Positions 1-5,330 of a DNA stretch of 5,330 nucleotides are shown piece by piece. Each line of letters starts with the position of its first letter. The first letter of the stretch is position 1. The stretch is taken from contig JALQTL010000431.1 of NCBI GenBank assembly GCA_023260935.1, positions 1 through 5,330 on the forward strand, given 5' to 3'. The stretch is from Paracoccaceae bacterium. Lineage in GTDB: Bacteria; Pseudomonadota; Alphaproteobacteria; Rhodobacterales; Rhodobacteraceae. The position numbers and the translations under genes were made by a program. Under the pieces are notes generated by a model, which saw only the letters and a list, made by a program, of their open reading frames with translations, was not told the origin of the DNA and did no database searches.

Positions 1-1589
1 GCATTCTTCGGCCGCCACAGGCCCTGCGGCGTGTTCACCTCGATCGGGGCGTCGACGACGATGGTTGCGGGCGTAAAGCCACTGTCCAGCGCGGCGGCAT
101 AGACGAAGGGTTTGAAGCTGGACCCGGGCTGGCGCGTGGCCTGTGTCGCGCGGTTGAACACCGAATATTCGTAAGAGAACCCGCCCTGCATCGCCAGAAC
201 GCGGCCGGTGTTCACATCCATGGCCATGAAGCCGCCCTGCACCTCGGGGATCTGGCGCAGCGACCAGCGGATGAATTCGCCGGTCTTGTCATCGGTCATG
301 GCGCGGACAAAGACCACATCACCGACCGAAAGCAGATCGCCCGCGCGCCGGGCCTTGGGGCCCAGCTTGCCATCTTCGCCGCGCTTGCGGGCCCAGGTCA
401 CGTCATCGGCGGGAATGAAATGGCCATCCTCATCCTCGGGCACCCCTTCGATGCCGACGCGGGCAGAGCTTTCGCCCACCGCCAGCACGACGGCCAGGTG
501 CCAGCCCGCGATATCGCGCGGCAGTTTCACTTCGGCCAAGGCTGCGCGCCATGCCTCTTCGCTGCCAAGCTGATCTTCCGGCAGGCTTTGGCGCGTGCCC
601 CGCCACACCCCCAGCCCGCGGTCATAGCGTTCCAGCCCCCGGCGCAGCGAGGCGGCGGCGGCGGTCTGCAACTCCGGGTCCACCGTGGCGCGGATCGACA
701 GGCCGCCGGCAAAGAATTCCTCTTCGCCGAAAGACCCCGAAAGCTGGCGACGGATTTCATCAGTGAAGTAATCGCGCGGCGGCAGGGCTTCGCGGAAGGC
801 CGGGAAATCGCCGTTCTGGACCGAGCGCAGCGGCTTTTCCTTTTCCGCCTCATAGGTCGCCTTGTCGAGGTAGCCGTTCTGCCACATCTCGCGCAGCACA
901 TAGTTGCGCCGCTGGGTCACACGTTCCTTCGCCCGGACCGGATGGTATTGCGACGGCGCCTGCGGCATCGAGGCCAGCATCGCCGCCTCATGCGGTTCCA
1001 GTTCGATCAGGGACTTGTTGAAATAGGTCTGCGCCGCGGCGGCAACGCCATAGGAGTTCTGGCCCAGAAAGATCTCGTTCAGGTAAAGTTCAAGGATCTT
1101 GTCCTTGGACAGCGTTTCTTCCAGCCGGCTGGCCAGGATCAGTTCCTTGATCTTGCGTTCCCCCGTCCGGTCGCCGGACAGAAGAAAGTTCTTCATCACC
1201 TGCTGGGTGATGGTGGACGCGCCGCGCAGATTCTGGCCCCGGCTTTTCACCGCATCGATGAAGGCCGCGGCCATGCCGGTCACGTCATAGCCGTGGTGGG
1301 TGTAAAAGTTCTTGTCTTCCGCACTGATGAAGGCGTGTTTCACCAGATCGGGGATATCCTCGATGGGCACGAAAAGGCGCCGTTCCTTGGCGAATTCGTC
1401 GATGATCTTGCCATCGGTGGAATAGATCCGGCTGATCGTGGGCGGGGTGTATTGCGCCAGCCGTTCATGGCTGGGCAGGTCGGCCGCATACATGTAGAAG
1501 ATCGCGCCGATCGAAAGGGCCACGAACAGGATGCCCATGGTGATCATCGTGAAGATGCCACCGAAGAATGATCCGATGAACCTTATCAA
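1..1589 (-). CDS. mrcA: Penicillin-binding protein 1A, class A bifunctional peptidoglycan synthase (partial, C-terminus off the left edge)
   Basis: Inner-membrane enzyme that polymerises lipid II into glycan strands (GT51 glycosyltransferase) and cross-links the stem peptides (transpeptidase). 529 codons are visible. Residues 9-33 or so form one transmembrane anchor after a short cytoplasmic N-terminus. The glycosyltransferase domain spans about 55-230, with catalytic Glu91 in SAEDKNFYTHHG, the GASTITQQVMKN motif near 133-144, and the second catalytic Glu149 in RKIKE. A linker/OB-like region (about 290-440) follows. The transpeptidase then begins (GGFMAMDVNTGRVLAM), with nucleophile Ser490 in the SxxK motif SSFK (490-493). 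The later SxN and KTG motifs, about 300 residues in family members, lie beyond position 1. The start is TTG at 1589: an in-frame TAG lies three codons upstream (1596-1598) and the next ATG, residue 15, would cut into the anchor. It has its own promoter and sits downstream of the amidase gene. Assignment as PBP1A is firm; the start is likely. Confidence 0.95.
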   Translation of the reverse strand, partial: MIRFIGSFFGGIFTMITMGILFVALSIGAIFYMYAADLPSHERLAQYTPPTISRIYSTDGKIIDEFAKERRLFVPIEDIPDLVKHAFISAEDKNFYTHHGYDVTGMAAAFIDAVKSRGQNLRGASTITQQVMKNFLLSGDRTGERKIKELILASRLEETLSKDKILELYLNEIFLGQNSYGVAAAAQTYFNKSLIELEPHEAAMLASMPQAPSQYHPVRAKERVTQRRNYVLREMWQNGYLDKATYEAEKEKPLRSVQNGDFPAFREALPPRDYFTDEIRRQLSGSFGEEEFFAGGLSIRATVDPELQTAAAASLRRGLERYDRGLGVWRGTRQSLPEDQLGSEEAWRAALAEVKLPRDIAGWHLAVVLAVGESSARVGIEGVPEDEDGHFIPADDVTWARKRGEDGKLGPKARRAGDLLSVGDVVFVRAMTDDKTGEFIRWSLRQIPEVQGGFMAMDVNTGRVLAMQGGFSYEYSVFNRATQATRQPGSSFKPFVYAAALDSGFTPATIVVDAPIEVNTPQGLWRPKN

Positions 1590-1598
1590 GCCCAGCTA

Positions 1599-1602
1599 CC
1601 CC
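1599..1602 (-). promoter_or_regulatory. Weak Shine-Dalgarno (GGGG) for the TTG start of mrcA
   Basis: GGGG lies nine bases before the TTG codon. It is a poor match to the anti-Shine-Dalgarno sequence and widely spaced, but no better site exists in the short predicted leader. Together with the in-frame TAG inside the spacer (1596-1598) it supports initiation at TTG, and suggests modest translation efficiency. Confidence 0.4.
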
Positions 1603-1618
1603 GTTTCTGCGTGGGCGC

Positions 1619-1647
1619 CTTATACATGGCAGGGGCGGTCCGGTCAA
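1619..1647 (-). promoter_or_regulatory. Sigma70-type promoter for mrcA
   Basis: On the minus strand, TTGACC (1647-1642) and TATAAG (1624-1619) are separated by exactly 17 bases, each matching the housekeeping consensus (TTGACA, TATAAT) at five of six positions. Transcription should begin near 1612, giving a leader of about 23 bases before the TTG start at 1589. A GC-rich stretch follows the -10 box. It lies in the non-coding gap between the amidase stop and mrcA, so mrcA can be transcribed independently of the amidase. Prediction from sequence only. Confidence 0.7.
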
Positions 1648-1731
1648 AACGATCCCCGCGTCCCGGGCCCTTTCCCGCGCACACCTTTGCGTCAGCAGGA
1701 TGGGCGCCCAGCCAGCCGCCCGGCGGGGCCG

Positions 1732-2973
1732 TCAGGGCCGGCGCAGCGCCGACAGAGAGGCATCCTCGGCCGCCCAAGCCTTCAGCCCGTCACGCAAGGC
1801 CCCCGCCATGCTGGCCCGCCATGCCGGGTCTGTCAGCCGTTTCAGATCGCGCGACGATGACAGGAACCCAAGTTCCACAAGGATGGAGGGGATATCGGGC
1901 GATTTCAGCACGGAAAATCCCGCCTTCTGGTGCGGCCGGCGATGCATGCGCAGGCCCGCCCCCTTGATCGCGCCTTCCAGTGCCGCGGCCAGACGGTCCG
2001 TTCGCGGCCGGGTTTCGGTACGGGCCATATCCATCAGCACGGTTGCCACCAGATCGTCCTGCTTTGACAGGTCTACCCCCGAAAGCAGATCATCCCGGTC
2101 ATGCCGTTCGGCCAGCGCCTGTGCCGCGGCATCGCTGGCCTCTTCCGCGAGGGTGTATAGCGTGGCCCCCACCGCCTCGCCTTCGGCAATGGCATCGGCA
2201 TGCAGCGAGACGAACACTTGCGCGCCCGCCGCCCGGGCAATCGAAATGCGGGTTTCCAGCGGCACGAACACGTCTTCCTCGCGCGTCATAACCACCTGAA
2301 AGCTGCCGTCGCGCAGCAGAACCTCTTTCAGCTCGCGCGCAAAGCCCAGCATCAGCGCCGCCTCGCTGTGACCATCGCGCTCGGCACCGGGGTCGATGCC
2401 GCCATGGCCCGGGTCCAGCACCACAAGAAGCCGGCTGTCATCGCGCGCCGCGGGTGCGGGCAGGCTGGCGGCTTCGGGCAGCGCCCAGCCCGGCGGTTCG
2501 GGTTGGGCGGCCGCTGCGGCGAAATCGGCAGCCGCCGCCGGGGCCAGCCGCAGGCGCACCACCGGCCGGGCCGCGCCGGTATCCATTTCCGCCTGCGCCA
2601 CCAGATAGGGCCCGGTCAGTTCCAGCACCAGCCGCGACCAGCCCGGCCGGAAGACGCCCGCGCGCAAACTGCGCACAGCCCCCGCCTGCCGTGGCACGGC
2701 GGAAAGGCCGGACCAGTCCACCTCGCGCATGTCCAGAACCAGACGGGGCGGATCATCCAGCACCCGCACCCGCCACGGCACCGGTTGCGACAGGGCAAGG
2801 TCGATCGCCACCTCATCCCCCGCCATGCGGAGGGAGGATTGCGCCGGGTCCAGCCGGGCAAGCGCCGAAAGATCCTGCGCCTGCGCGAAGGCGGCCCAGA
2901 TTGCAGCCAGACATGCCAGAAGAAGCGTGCGCATCATGCCCCTGCCCGTTTTGGCGGCACTGTTTCCTGTCAT
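1732..2973 (-). CDS. amiC: Secreted N-acetylmuramoyl-L-alanine amidase (AMIN + Amidase_3, AmiC-like)
   Basis: Periplasmic zinc amidase that cuts the bond between N-acetylmuramic acid and L-alanine in peptidoglycan, typically for daughter-cell separation. The 413 residues divide into a signal peptide (hydrophobic core about 16-30, likely cleavage after Ala32 in AQA), an AMIN targeting domain (about 35-145), an Ala/Pro-rich linker (146-180) and the catalytic domain (about 183-400). Predicted zinc ligands are His190 (DPGHGG), Glu204 and His258 (SLHAD); catalytic Glu367 sits in VELGFLS. The insert at about 275-340 matches the place where AmiB/AmiC relatives carry an autoinhibitory helix relieved by LytM-type activators. 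There is no twin-arginine motif, so Sec export is inferred, unlike E. coli AmiC. Start is uncertain: the ATG at 2973 has AGGA only three bases upstream, while tandem ATGs at 2937 and 2934 follow AGGGG and give a more compact signal peptide. It follows the aminotransferase gene by 10 bases (likely same transcript). The family call is firm; the symbol is by similarity. Confidence 0.93.
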   Translation of the reverse strand: MTGNSAAKTGRGMMRTLLLACLAAIWAAFAQAQDLSALARLDPAQSSLRMAGDEVAIDLALSQPVPWRVRVLDDPPRLVLDMREVDWSGLSAVPRQAGAVRSLRAGVFRPGWSRLVLELTGPYLVAQAEMDTGAARPVVRLRLAPAAAADFAAAAAQPEPPGWALPEAASLPAPAARDDSRLLVVLDPGHGGIDPGAERDGHSEAALMLGFARELKEVLLRDGSFQVVMTREEDVFVPLETRISIARAAGAQVFVSLHADAIAEGEAVGATLYTLAEEASDAAAQALAERHDRDDLLSGVDLSKQDDLVATVLMDMARTETRPRTDRLAAALEGAIKGAGLRMHRRPHQKAGFSVLKSPDIPSILVELGFLSSSRDLKRLTDPAWRASMAGALRDGLKAWAAEDASLSALRRP

Positions 2974-2983
2974 GCGTCCTGCG

Positions 2984-4171
2984 TCAACTCACAGACCTGT
3001 TGTCTGGCCCGTTGCCTTGGCCCGACTGCCGTTCGCTGGCCATGAACCGGGTCAGCCGGGCAAGGCCTTCCATGATGTCGGCGGTGGAGCGGGCATAGGA
3101 AAAGCGCAGGAACTGCCGGCCCCGGACCGGATCGAAATCAAGACCCGGCGTCACCGCCACCCCCGCCTCGCTCAGGATGCGGCGCGACAGGGCAAGGCTG
3201 TCGGCGGTCAGGTCCGATACATCGGCATAGATGTAGAAGGCGCCATCGGGGGGCGCAATGCGGGTGAACCCGGCCTTCGGCAGGCCTTCCAGCATCAGCC
3301 GCCGGTTTTCGGCGTAAACGGCACGGTTTGCTTCCAGCTCGTCTATACACTCCAGCGCATGCAGCGCCGCGATCTGGCTGGCATGGGGCGGGCAGATGAA
3401 CATGTTCTGCGCCAGCCTTTCGATGGTGCGGATCTGCGCTTCGGGCACCACCATCCAGCCGATCCGCCATCCGGTCATCGAGAAATACTTGGAAAAGGAG
3501 TTGATCACATGCACGTCATCGCTGATTTCCAGCGCCGAGATGGCGCGGTCCGCGTAATGCAGCCCGTGATAGATCTCGTCCGAGATGAAGGCGATGTCGC
3601 GCGCCCGGCAAACCTCCATCAGCCCGGCCAGCCGGTCACGCGTCAGCATCGTGCCACTGGGATTGCCGGGCGAGGCGACGATCAGCCCATCCAGCGCAAC
3701 GCCCTTCAGATCGGCGGGCACGGGTTGAAAGCGGTTTTCGGCCGCAGACGGGATGCCCACCGGCACAAGGGACAGCGCCCGCAGGATCTGGCGGTAGCTG
3801 GGATAGCCGGGTTCCCCCAGCCCCACCCTTTCCCCGGCATCGAAAAGCGCCGTGAAGGACAAGAGAAACGCCGCTGACGACCCCGAGGTGACAACCACCC
3901 GGTCAGGGTTCAGGTCCACCCCATACCAGCGGCGGTAAAGGGCGGCGATGCCCCGGCGCAGTTCGGGCAGGCCAAGCGCCACGGTATAGCCAAGCGACCC
4001 TTCCCCCATCGCCCGCATCAGCGCGCGGCGCGCGCCTTCGGGGGCCGGCGTGCCGGGCTGCCCCACCTCCATGTGGATGACCGGCCGGCCTGCTGCCTCC
4101 AGCCGCCGCGCTTCCTCCATCACATCCATCACAATGAAGGGATCGACATCACCCCGCCTTGAACTTCTCAT
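2984..4171 (-). CDS. PLP-dependent aminotransferase, class I/II (fold type I, AspC/COG0436-like), substrate unknown
   Basis: Probably a cytoplasmic enzyme that moves an amino group between an amino acid and a 2-oxo acid using pyridoxal phosphate. The 395-residue length is normal for the family. Numbered from the ATG at 4171, the visible landmarks are Tyr62 (GYTVALGLPELR), the phosphate-side SGSSAA segment near 96, Asn170 in SPGNPSG, Asp198 and Tyr201 in SDEIYHG, the PLP-binding Lys228 in NSFSKYFSMTGWRIGW, and Arg356 in FLRFSYA, which normally binds the substrate carboxylate. The family covers aspartate, aromatic, alanine and other transaminases, and the sequence alone does not settle the substrate. 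A GTG at 4192 in the same frame would add seven residues, but the ATG at 4171 has AGGGGA six bases upstream, so I choose the ATG. It is divergent from the disulfide oxidoreductase gene and is followed after 10 bases by the amidase gene, probably in one operon. The Ser/Gly/Asn-rich last 15 residues look disordered. Confidence 0.9.
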   Translation of the reverse strand: MRSSRRGDVDPFIVMDVMEEARRLEAAGRPVIHMEVGQPGTPAPEGARRALMRAMGEGSLGYTVALGLPELRRGIAALYRRWYGVDLNPDRVVVTSGSSAAFLLSFTALFDAGERVGLGEPGYPSYRQILRALSLVPVGIPSAAENRFQPVPADLKGVALDGLIVASPGNPSGTMLTRDRLAGLMEVCRARDIAFISDEIYHGLHYADRAISALEISDDVHVINSFSKYFSMTGWRIGWMVVPEAQIRTIERLAQNMFICPPHASQIAALHALECIDELEANRAVYAENRRLMLEGLPKAGFTRIAPPDGAFYIYADVSDLTADSLALSRRILSEAGVAVTPGLDFDPVRGRQFLRFSYARSTADIMEGLARLTRFMASERQSGQGNGPDNRSVS

Positions 4172-4188
4172 GCCCGTTCCCCTATGGT
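4159..4188 (+). promoter_or_regulatory. Possible promoter of the DsbA/ScsC-like gene
   Basis: TTGAAC (4159-4164) and TATGGT (4183-4188) are 18 bases apart, each matching the sigma70 consensus at four of six positions. Transcription would begin near 4195, giving a leader of about 57 bases before the ATG at 4252. The site overlaps the first codons and Shine-Dalgarno of the divergent aminotransferase gene. Tentative. Confidence 0.3.
4178..4183 (-). promoter_or_regulatory. Shine-Dalgarno AGGGGA deciding the aminotransferase start
   Basis: AGGGGA on the minus strand is six bases before the ATG at 4171, ideal spacing. The competing GTG at 4192 lies upstream of this site and has no purine-rich sequence of similar quality before it. 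The site therefore supports the 395-residue product over the 402-residue one. Confidence 0.65.
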
Positions 4189-4196
4189 TCACGCCG

Positions 4197-4226
4197 ATGT
4201 GTCCCGGTTCGCGGGCGCAAGGTCAA
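4197..4226 (-). promoter_or_regulatory. Possible promoter of the aminotransferase-amidase operon
   Basis: TTGACC (4226-4221, minus strand) is the same -35 hexamer as the one before mrcA. Eighteen bases later is ACACAT (4202-4197), a weak -10 with three of six matches. Transcription would start near 4190, about 20 bases before the ATG at 4171, leaving room for the Shine-Dalgarno site. The -35 is good and the -10 poor, so this is tentative. Confidence 0.35.
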
Positions 4227-4241
4227 CCCTGCCCGCCTGAC

Positions 4242-4245
4242 GGAG
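4242..4245 (+). promoter_or_regulatory. Shine-Dalgarno GGAG deciding the oxidoreductase start
   Basis: GGAG lies six bases before the ATG at 4252. The reading frame is open further upstream to an ATG at 4159, but the extra 31 residues would overlap the aminotransferase gene and would bury the signal peptide inside the protein, so the ATG at 4252 is preferred. Confidence 0.65.
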
Positions 4246-4251
4246 ACGCCG

Positions 4252-4992
4252 ATGCTGCTGCCCAAGACCCTGACTGCCCTTGCCCTTTCATGCCTGATGG
4301 CAGTTCCGGCCGCCGCCGAGATGTCTGCCGCCGAGCGTGAGGCGTTTCGGGCCGAAGTCCGGGCCTATCTTCTGGAAAACCCTGAAGTTCTTGTCGAGGC
4401 CATGGATGCGCTGCAATCGCGGCAGGATCAACAGGCCGCAGAGCGCGATCTGGCGATGCTGCGCGACAATGCCGACATCATCTACAATGATCCGAATTCG
4501 TGGGTGGGCGGCAATCTGAACGGCGATATCACGATTGTGGAATTCGTCGACTATCGCTGCACCTATTGCCGCAAGGCGCATGACGAGGTGGCCGAACTGG
4601 TGGAAAGCGACGGCAACATCCGCTTCGTGCTGAAGGAATTTCCGATCCTTGGCGAGGCTTCGCTGATTTCTTCCCGCTTTGCCATCGCGGTGCGCGCGCT
4701 TTATGGCGACGATGCCTACAAGGCGGCGCATGACAAGCTGATTGCCCTGCGCGGCGACCCCACGCCCGAAACGCTGGCGCGGCTGGCCACTGATCTGGGG
4801 CATGATCCGGCGGCCGTGACGGCCGAGATGGAAAAGCCCGAGGTGATGGATATCATCCGCGCCAATCACGATCTGGCCACGCTGATGGAGATCAACGGCA
4901 CGCCCACCTTTGTCATCGATCAGACGATGGTGCGCGGATATGTGCCGCTGGAAGGCATGCGCCAGATCGTCCGCGGCCAGCGCGAGGGCTGA
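4252..4992 (+). CDS. Periplasmic thiol-disulfide oxidoreductase, DsbA/ScsC-like, with ScsC-type N-terminal helical domain
   Basis: Secreted thioredoxin-fold protein that makes or rearranges disulfide bonds in exported proteins. The 246-residue product begins with a Sec signal peptide (LLPKTLTALALSCLMAVPAAA, predicted cleavage after the AAA near residue 22). Residues about 25-65 form a charged helical segment with the pattern YLLENPEVLVEAMDALQ, typical of the ScsC N-terminal domain, which in some characterised ScsC proteins drives oligomerisation. The thioredoxin-fold catalytic domain follows, with active site Cys103-Thr-Tyr-Cys106 after VEFVDYR, and the cis-proline loop at Thr217-Pro218 in NGTPTF. 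Both catalytic cysteines and the proline are intact. A lone cysteine in the signal peptide would be removed. Whether it acts as oxidase or isomerase cannot be read from sequence; no DsbB or DsbD partner gene is in the window. Transcribed divergently from the aminotransferase and convergently with ispG, so probably a single-gene unit ending at the terminator near 5061. Confidence 0.92.
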   Translation: MLLPKTLTALALSCLMAVPAAAEMSAAEREAFRAEVRAYLLENPEVLVEAMDALQSRQDQQAAERDLAMLRDNADIIYNDPNSWVGGNLNGDITIVEFVDYRCTYCRKAHDEVAELVESDGNIRFVLKEFPILGEASLISSRFAIAVRALYGDDAYKAAHDKLIALRGDPTPETLARLATDLGHDPAAVTAEMEKPEVMDIIRANHDLATLMEINGTPTFVIDQTMVRGYVPLEGMRQIVRGQREG

Positions 4993-5001
4993 TCGCCCCC
5001 G

Positions 5002-5330
5002 CTATTCCGCCGCTTCGGCGGCCTGAGCCGCTTCGGCCGCCGCAAGTTCGGCGGCCTTTTTCTCGACCTGTTCGACGATGTGATCGATCATCTGGTCGTT
5101 CGACAGCTTGTGGCTTTGCTTGCCTGCCAGATAGACCATGCCCGCCCCGGCCCCGCCGCCAGTAAAGCCGATATCGGTCATCAGCGCCTCGCCCGGGCCG
5201 TTCACGACGCAGCCGATGATCGACAGGCTCATCGGCGTCGAGATATGAGCCAGCTTCTCTTCCAGCACCGCCACGGTTTCGATGACGTTGAAGCCCTGAC
5301 GCGCGCAGGACGGACAGGCGATGATGTTGA
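5002..5330 (-). CDS. ispG: 4-hydroxy-3-methylbut-2-en-1-yl diphosphate synthase (flavodoxin/ferredoxin-dependent), C-terminal part
   Basis: Cytoplasmic [4Fe-4S] enzyme of the MEP isoprenoid pathway, reducing 2-C-methyl-D-erythritol 2,4-cyclodiphosphate to HMBPP. Only the last 108 codons are in view; the start lies beyond position 5330. The fragment carries all the cluster ligands known for the family: the two cysteines of CPSC (codons at 5316-5314 and 5307-5305), the third cysteine in IIGCVVNGPGEA (5211-5209) and the glutamate of that motif (5190-5188). The glycine-rich TGGGAGAG segment follows. The protein ends in a Lys-Lys then Ala/Glu-rich tail of about 20 residues (KKAAELAAAEAAQAAEAAE) and a TAG stop, a low-complexity, probably helical extension. 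The DNA for this tail also contains the terminator of the convergent gene, whose stop is nine bases away. No convincing terminator for ispG itself is seen: the GC hairpin at its end is not followed by a T run on the minus strand. Confidence 0.96.
   Translation of the reverse strand, partial: NIIACPSCARQGFNVIETVAVLEEKLAHISTPMSLSIIGCVVNGPGEALMTDIGFTGGGAGAGMVYLAGKQSHKLSNDQMIDHIVEQVEKKAAELAAAEAAQAAEAAE
5009..5022 (+). other. UUCG-tetraloop hairpin just after the oxidoreductase stop
   Basis: GCCGC (5009-5013) pairs with GCGGC (5018-5022) around a TTCG loop closed by C-G, an exceptionally stable RNA tetraloop on the plus-strand transcript. It starts 16 bases after the stop codon of the DsbA/ScsC-like gene. 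No T run follows, so it is not a terminator by itself; it could protect the 3' end or simply reflect the repeated Ala-Glu-Ala codons of ispG on the other strand (CCGCTTCGGC recurs at 5010-5019 and 5028-5037). Confidence 0.45.
5035..5061 (+). terminator. Intrinsic terminator of the DsbA/ScsC-like gene, inside the ispG coding end
   Basis: GGCCGCCG (5035-5042) and CGGCGGCC (5049-5056) form a perfect 8-bp all-GC stem with a six-base loop, followed at once by TTTTT (5057-5061). This is a classic rho-independent terminator on the plus strand, 42 bases after the stop codon at 4992. On the minus strand the same bases are ispG codons for the Lys-Lys-Ala-Ala-Glu-Leu-Ala-Ala-Ala run, with the T tract read as AAAAA of the two lysines. 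Confidence 0.75.

Noticed and set aside
420..1571. Long plus-strand open frame (383 codons) opposite mrcA
   Set aside because: It runs in codon register opposite a firmly identified PBP1A; open antisense frames are expected with GC-rich third positions. Its product is Arg/His/Gly-rich with no recognisable motif.
1646..1667. Small hairpin (CCCG/CGGG, loop of five) followed by TTTT after the amidase gene, minus strand
   Set aside because: Only a four-base-pair stem, and the T run begins five bases after it and overlaps the mrcA -35 box, so it is too weak to call a terminator. The TGGGCGCCCA palindrome nearby (1701-1710) also lacks a T run.
2908..2925. Possible lipoprotein signal (LLAC) in the amidase signal peptide
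   Set aside because: The hydrophobic stretch before the cysteine is only about five residues, leucine at -2 is atypical, and the hydrophobic core continues past it to a normal AQA cleavage site.
2200..3045. Plus-strand open frame (281 codons) opposite the amidase
   Set aside because: Antisense shadow of a gene whose zinc and catalytic motifs are all intact; product is Arg/Gln/His-rich and unlike a real protein.
2729..3877. Plus-strand open frame (382 codons) spanning the amidase-aminotransferase junction
   Set aside because: Crosses two real genes on the other strand, with no domain-like sequence; explained by base composition.
4159..4251. Upstream extension of the oxidoreductase to an ATG at 4159
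   Set aside because: It would place 31 extra residues before an evident signal peptide and overlap the aminotransferase gene; the ATG at 4252 has a good Shine-Dalgarno site.
4288..4869. Minus-strand open frame (193 codons) opposite the DsbA/ScsC-like gene
   Set aside because: Antisense shadow; the plus-strand product has signal peptide, CTYC and cis-Pro loop, the minus one nothing recognisable.
1..5330. Search for a novel system, mobile element, CRISPR array, tRNA or riboswitch
   Set aside because: Every segment is explained by five well-known housekeeping-type genes and short spacers; no repeat array, inverted-repeat ends, transposase or RNA gene was seen.

Overview
The window looks like ordinary core chromosome of a high-GC alphaproteobacterium, most likely a Rhodobacteraceae-type organism (Rhodobacter/Paracoccus relatives). 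The grounds are the strong G/C preference at third codon positions, the recognisable alphaproteobacterial forms of PBP1A, AMIN-type amidase and IspG, and the use of the MEP isoprenoid pathway. It holds five protein genes, two of them cut by the window edges. I see no RNA gene, mobile element, CRISPR array or foreign-looking segment, and I do not see a new biological system.

Layout. Positions 1-1589 (minus) are the N-terminal two thirds or so of the bifunctional peptidoglycan synthase PBP1A (mrcA), which starts at an unusual TTG. A 142-base gap, 1590-1731, holds a good sigma70-like promoter for it. Positions 1732-2973 (minus) encode a secreted N-acetylmuramoyl-L-alanine amidase (AMIN + Amidase_3). 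Ten bases upstream of that lies a fold-type-I PLP aminotransferase, 2984-4171 (minus). A short divergent spacer, 4172-4251, separates it from a secreted DsbA/ScsC-like thiol-disulfide oxidoreductase on the plus strand, 4252-4992. Nine bases further on, convergently, is the C-terminal part of ispG, 5002-5330 (minus), whose 5' end is outside the window.

How the genes work together. The amidase (peptidoglycan cleavage) and PBP1A (peptidoglycan synthesis) form a cell-wall pair read in the same direction. The aminotransferase and amidase are probably co-transcribed, while mrcA has its own promoter as well. The periplasmic oxidoreductase is transcribed separately and could serve secreted proteins, but no partner (DsbB/DsbD) is visible. 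IspG makes the isoprenoid precursor from which, among other things, the undecaprenyl carrier for wall synthesis derives; that link is biochemical rather than regulatory here.

The most interesting structural detail is a textbook intrinsic terminator (8-bp GC stem, then TTTTT on the plus strand) for the oxidoreductase gene. It is embedded inside the Ala/Glu-rich 3' coding end of ispG, so one DNA segment serves as protein tail on one strand and as terminator on the other. Other points worth checking are the TTG start of mrcA, bounded by an in-frame TAG, and a possible face-to-face promoter pair in the divergent spacer. There is no gene-free stretch longer than 300 bases.
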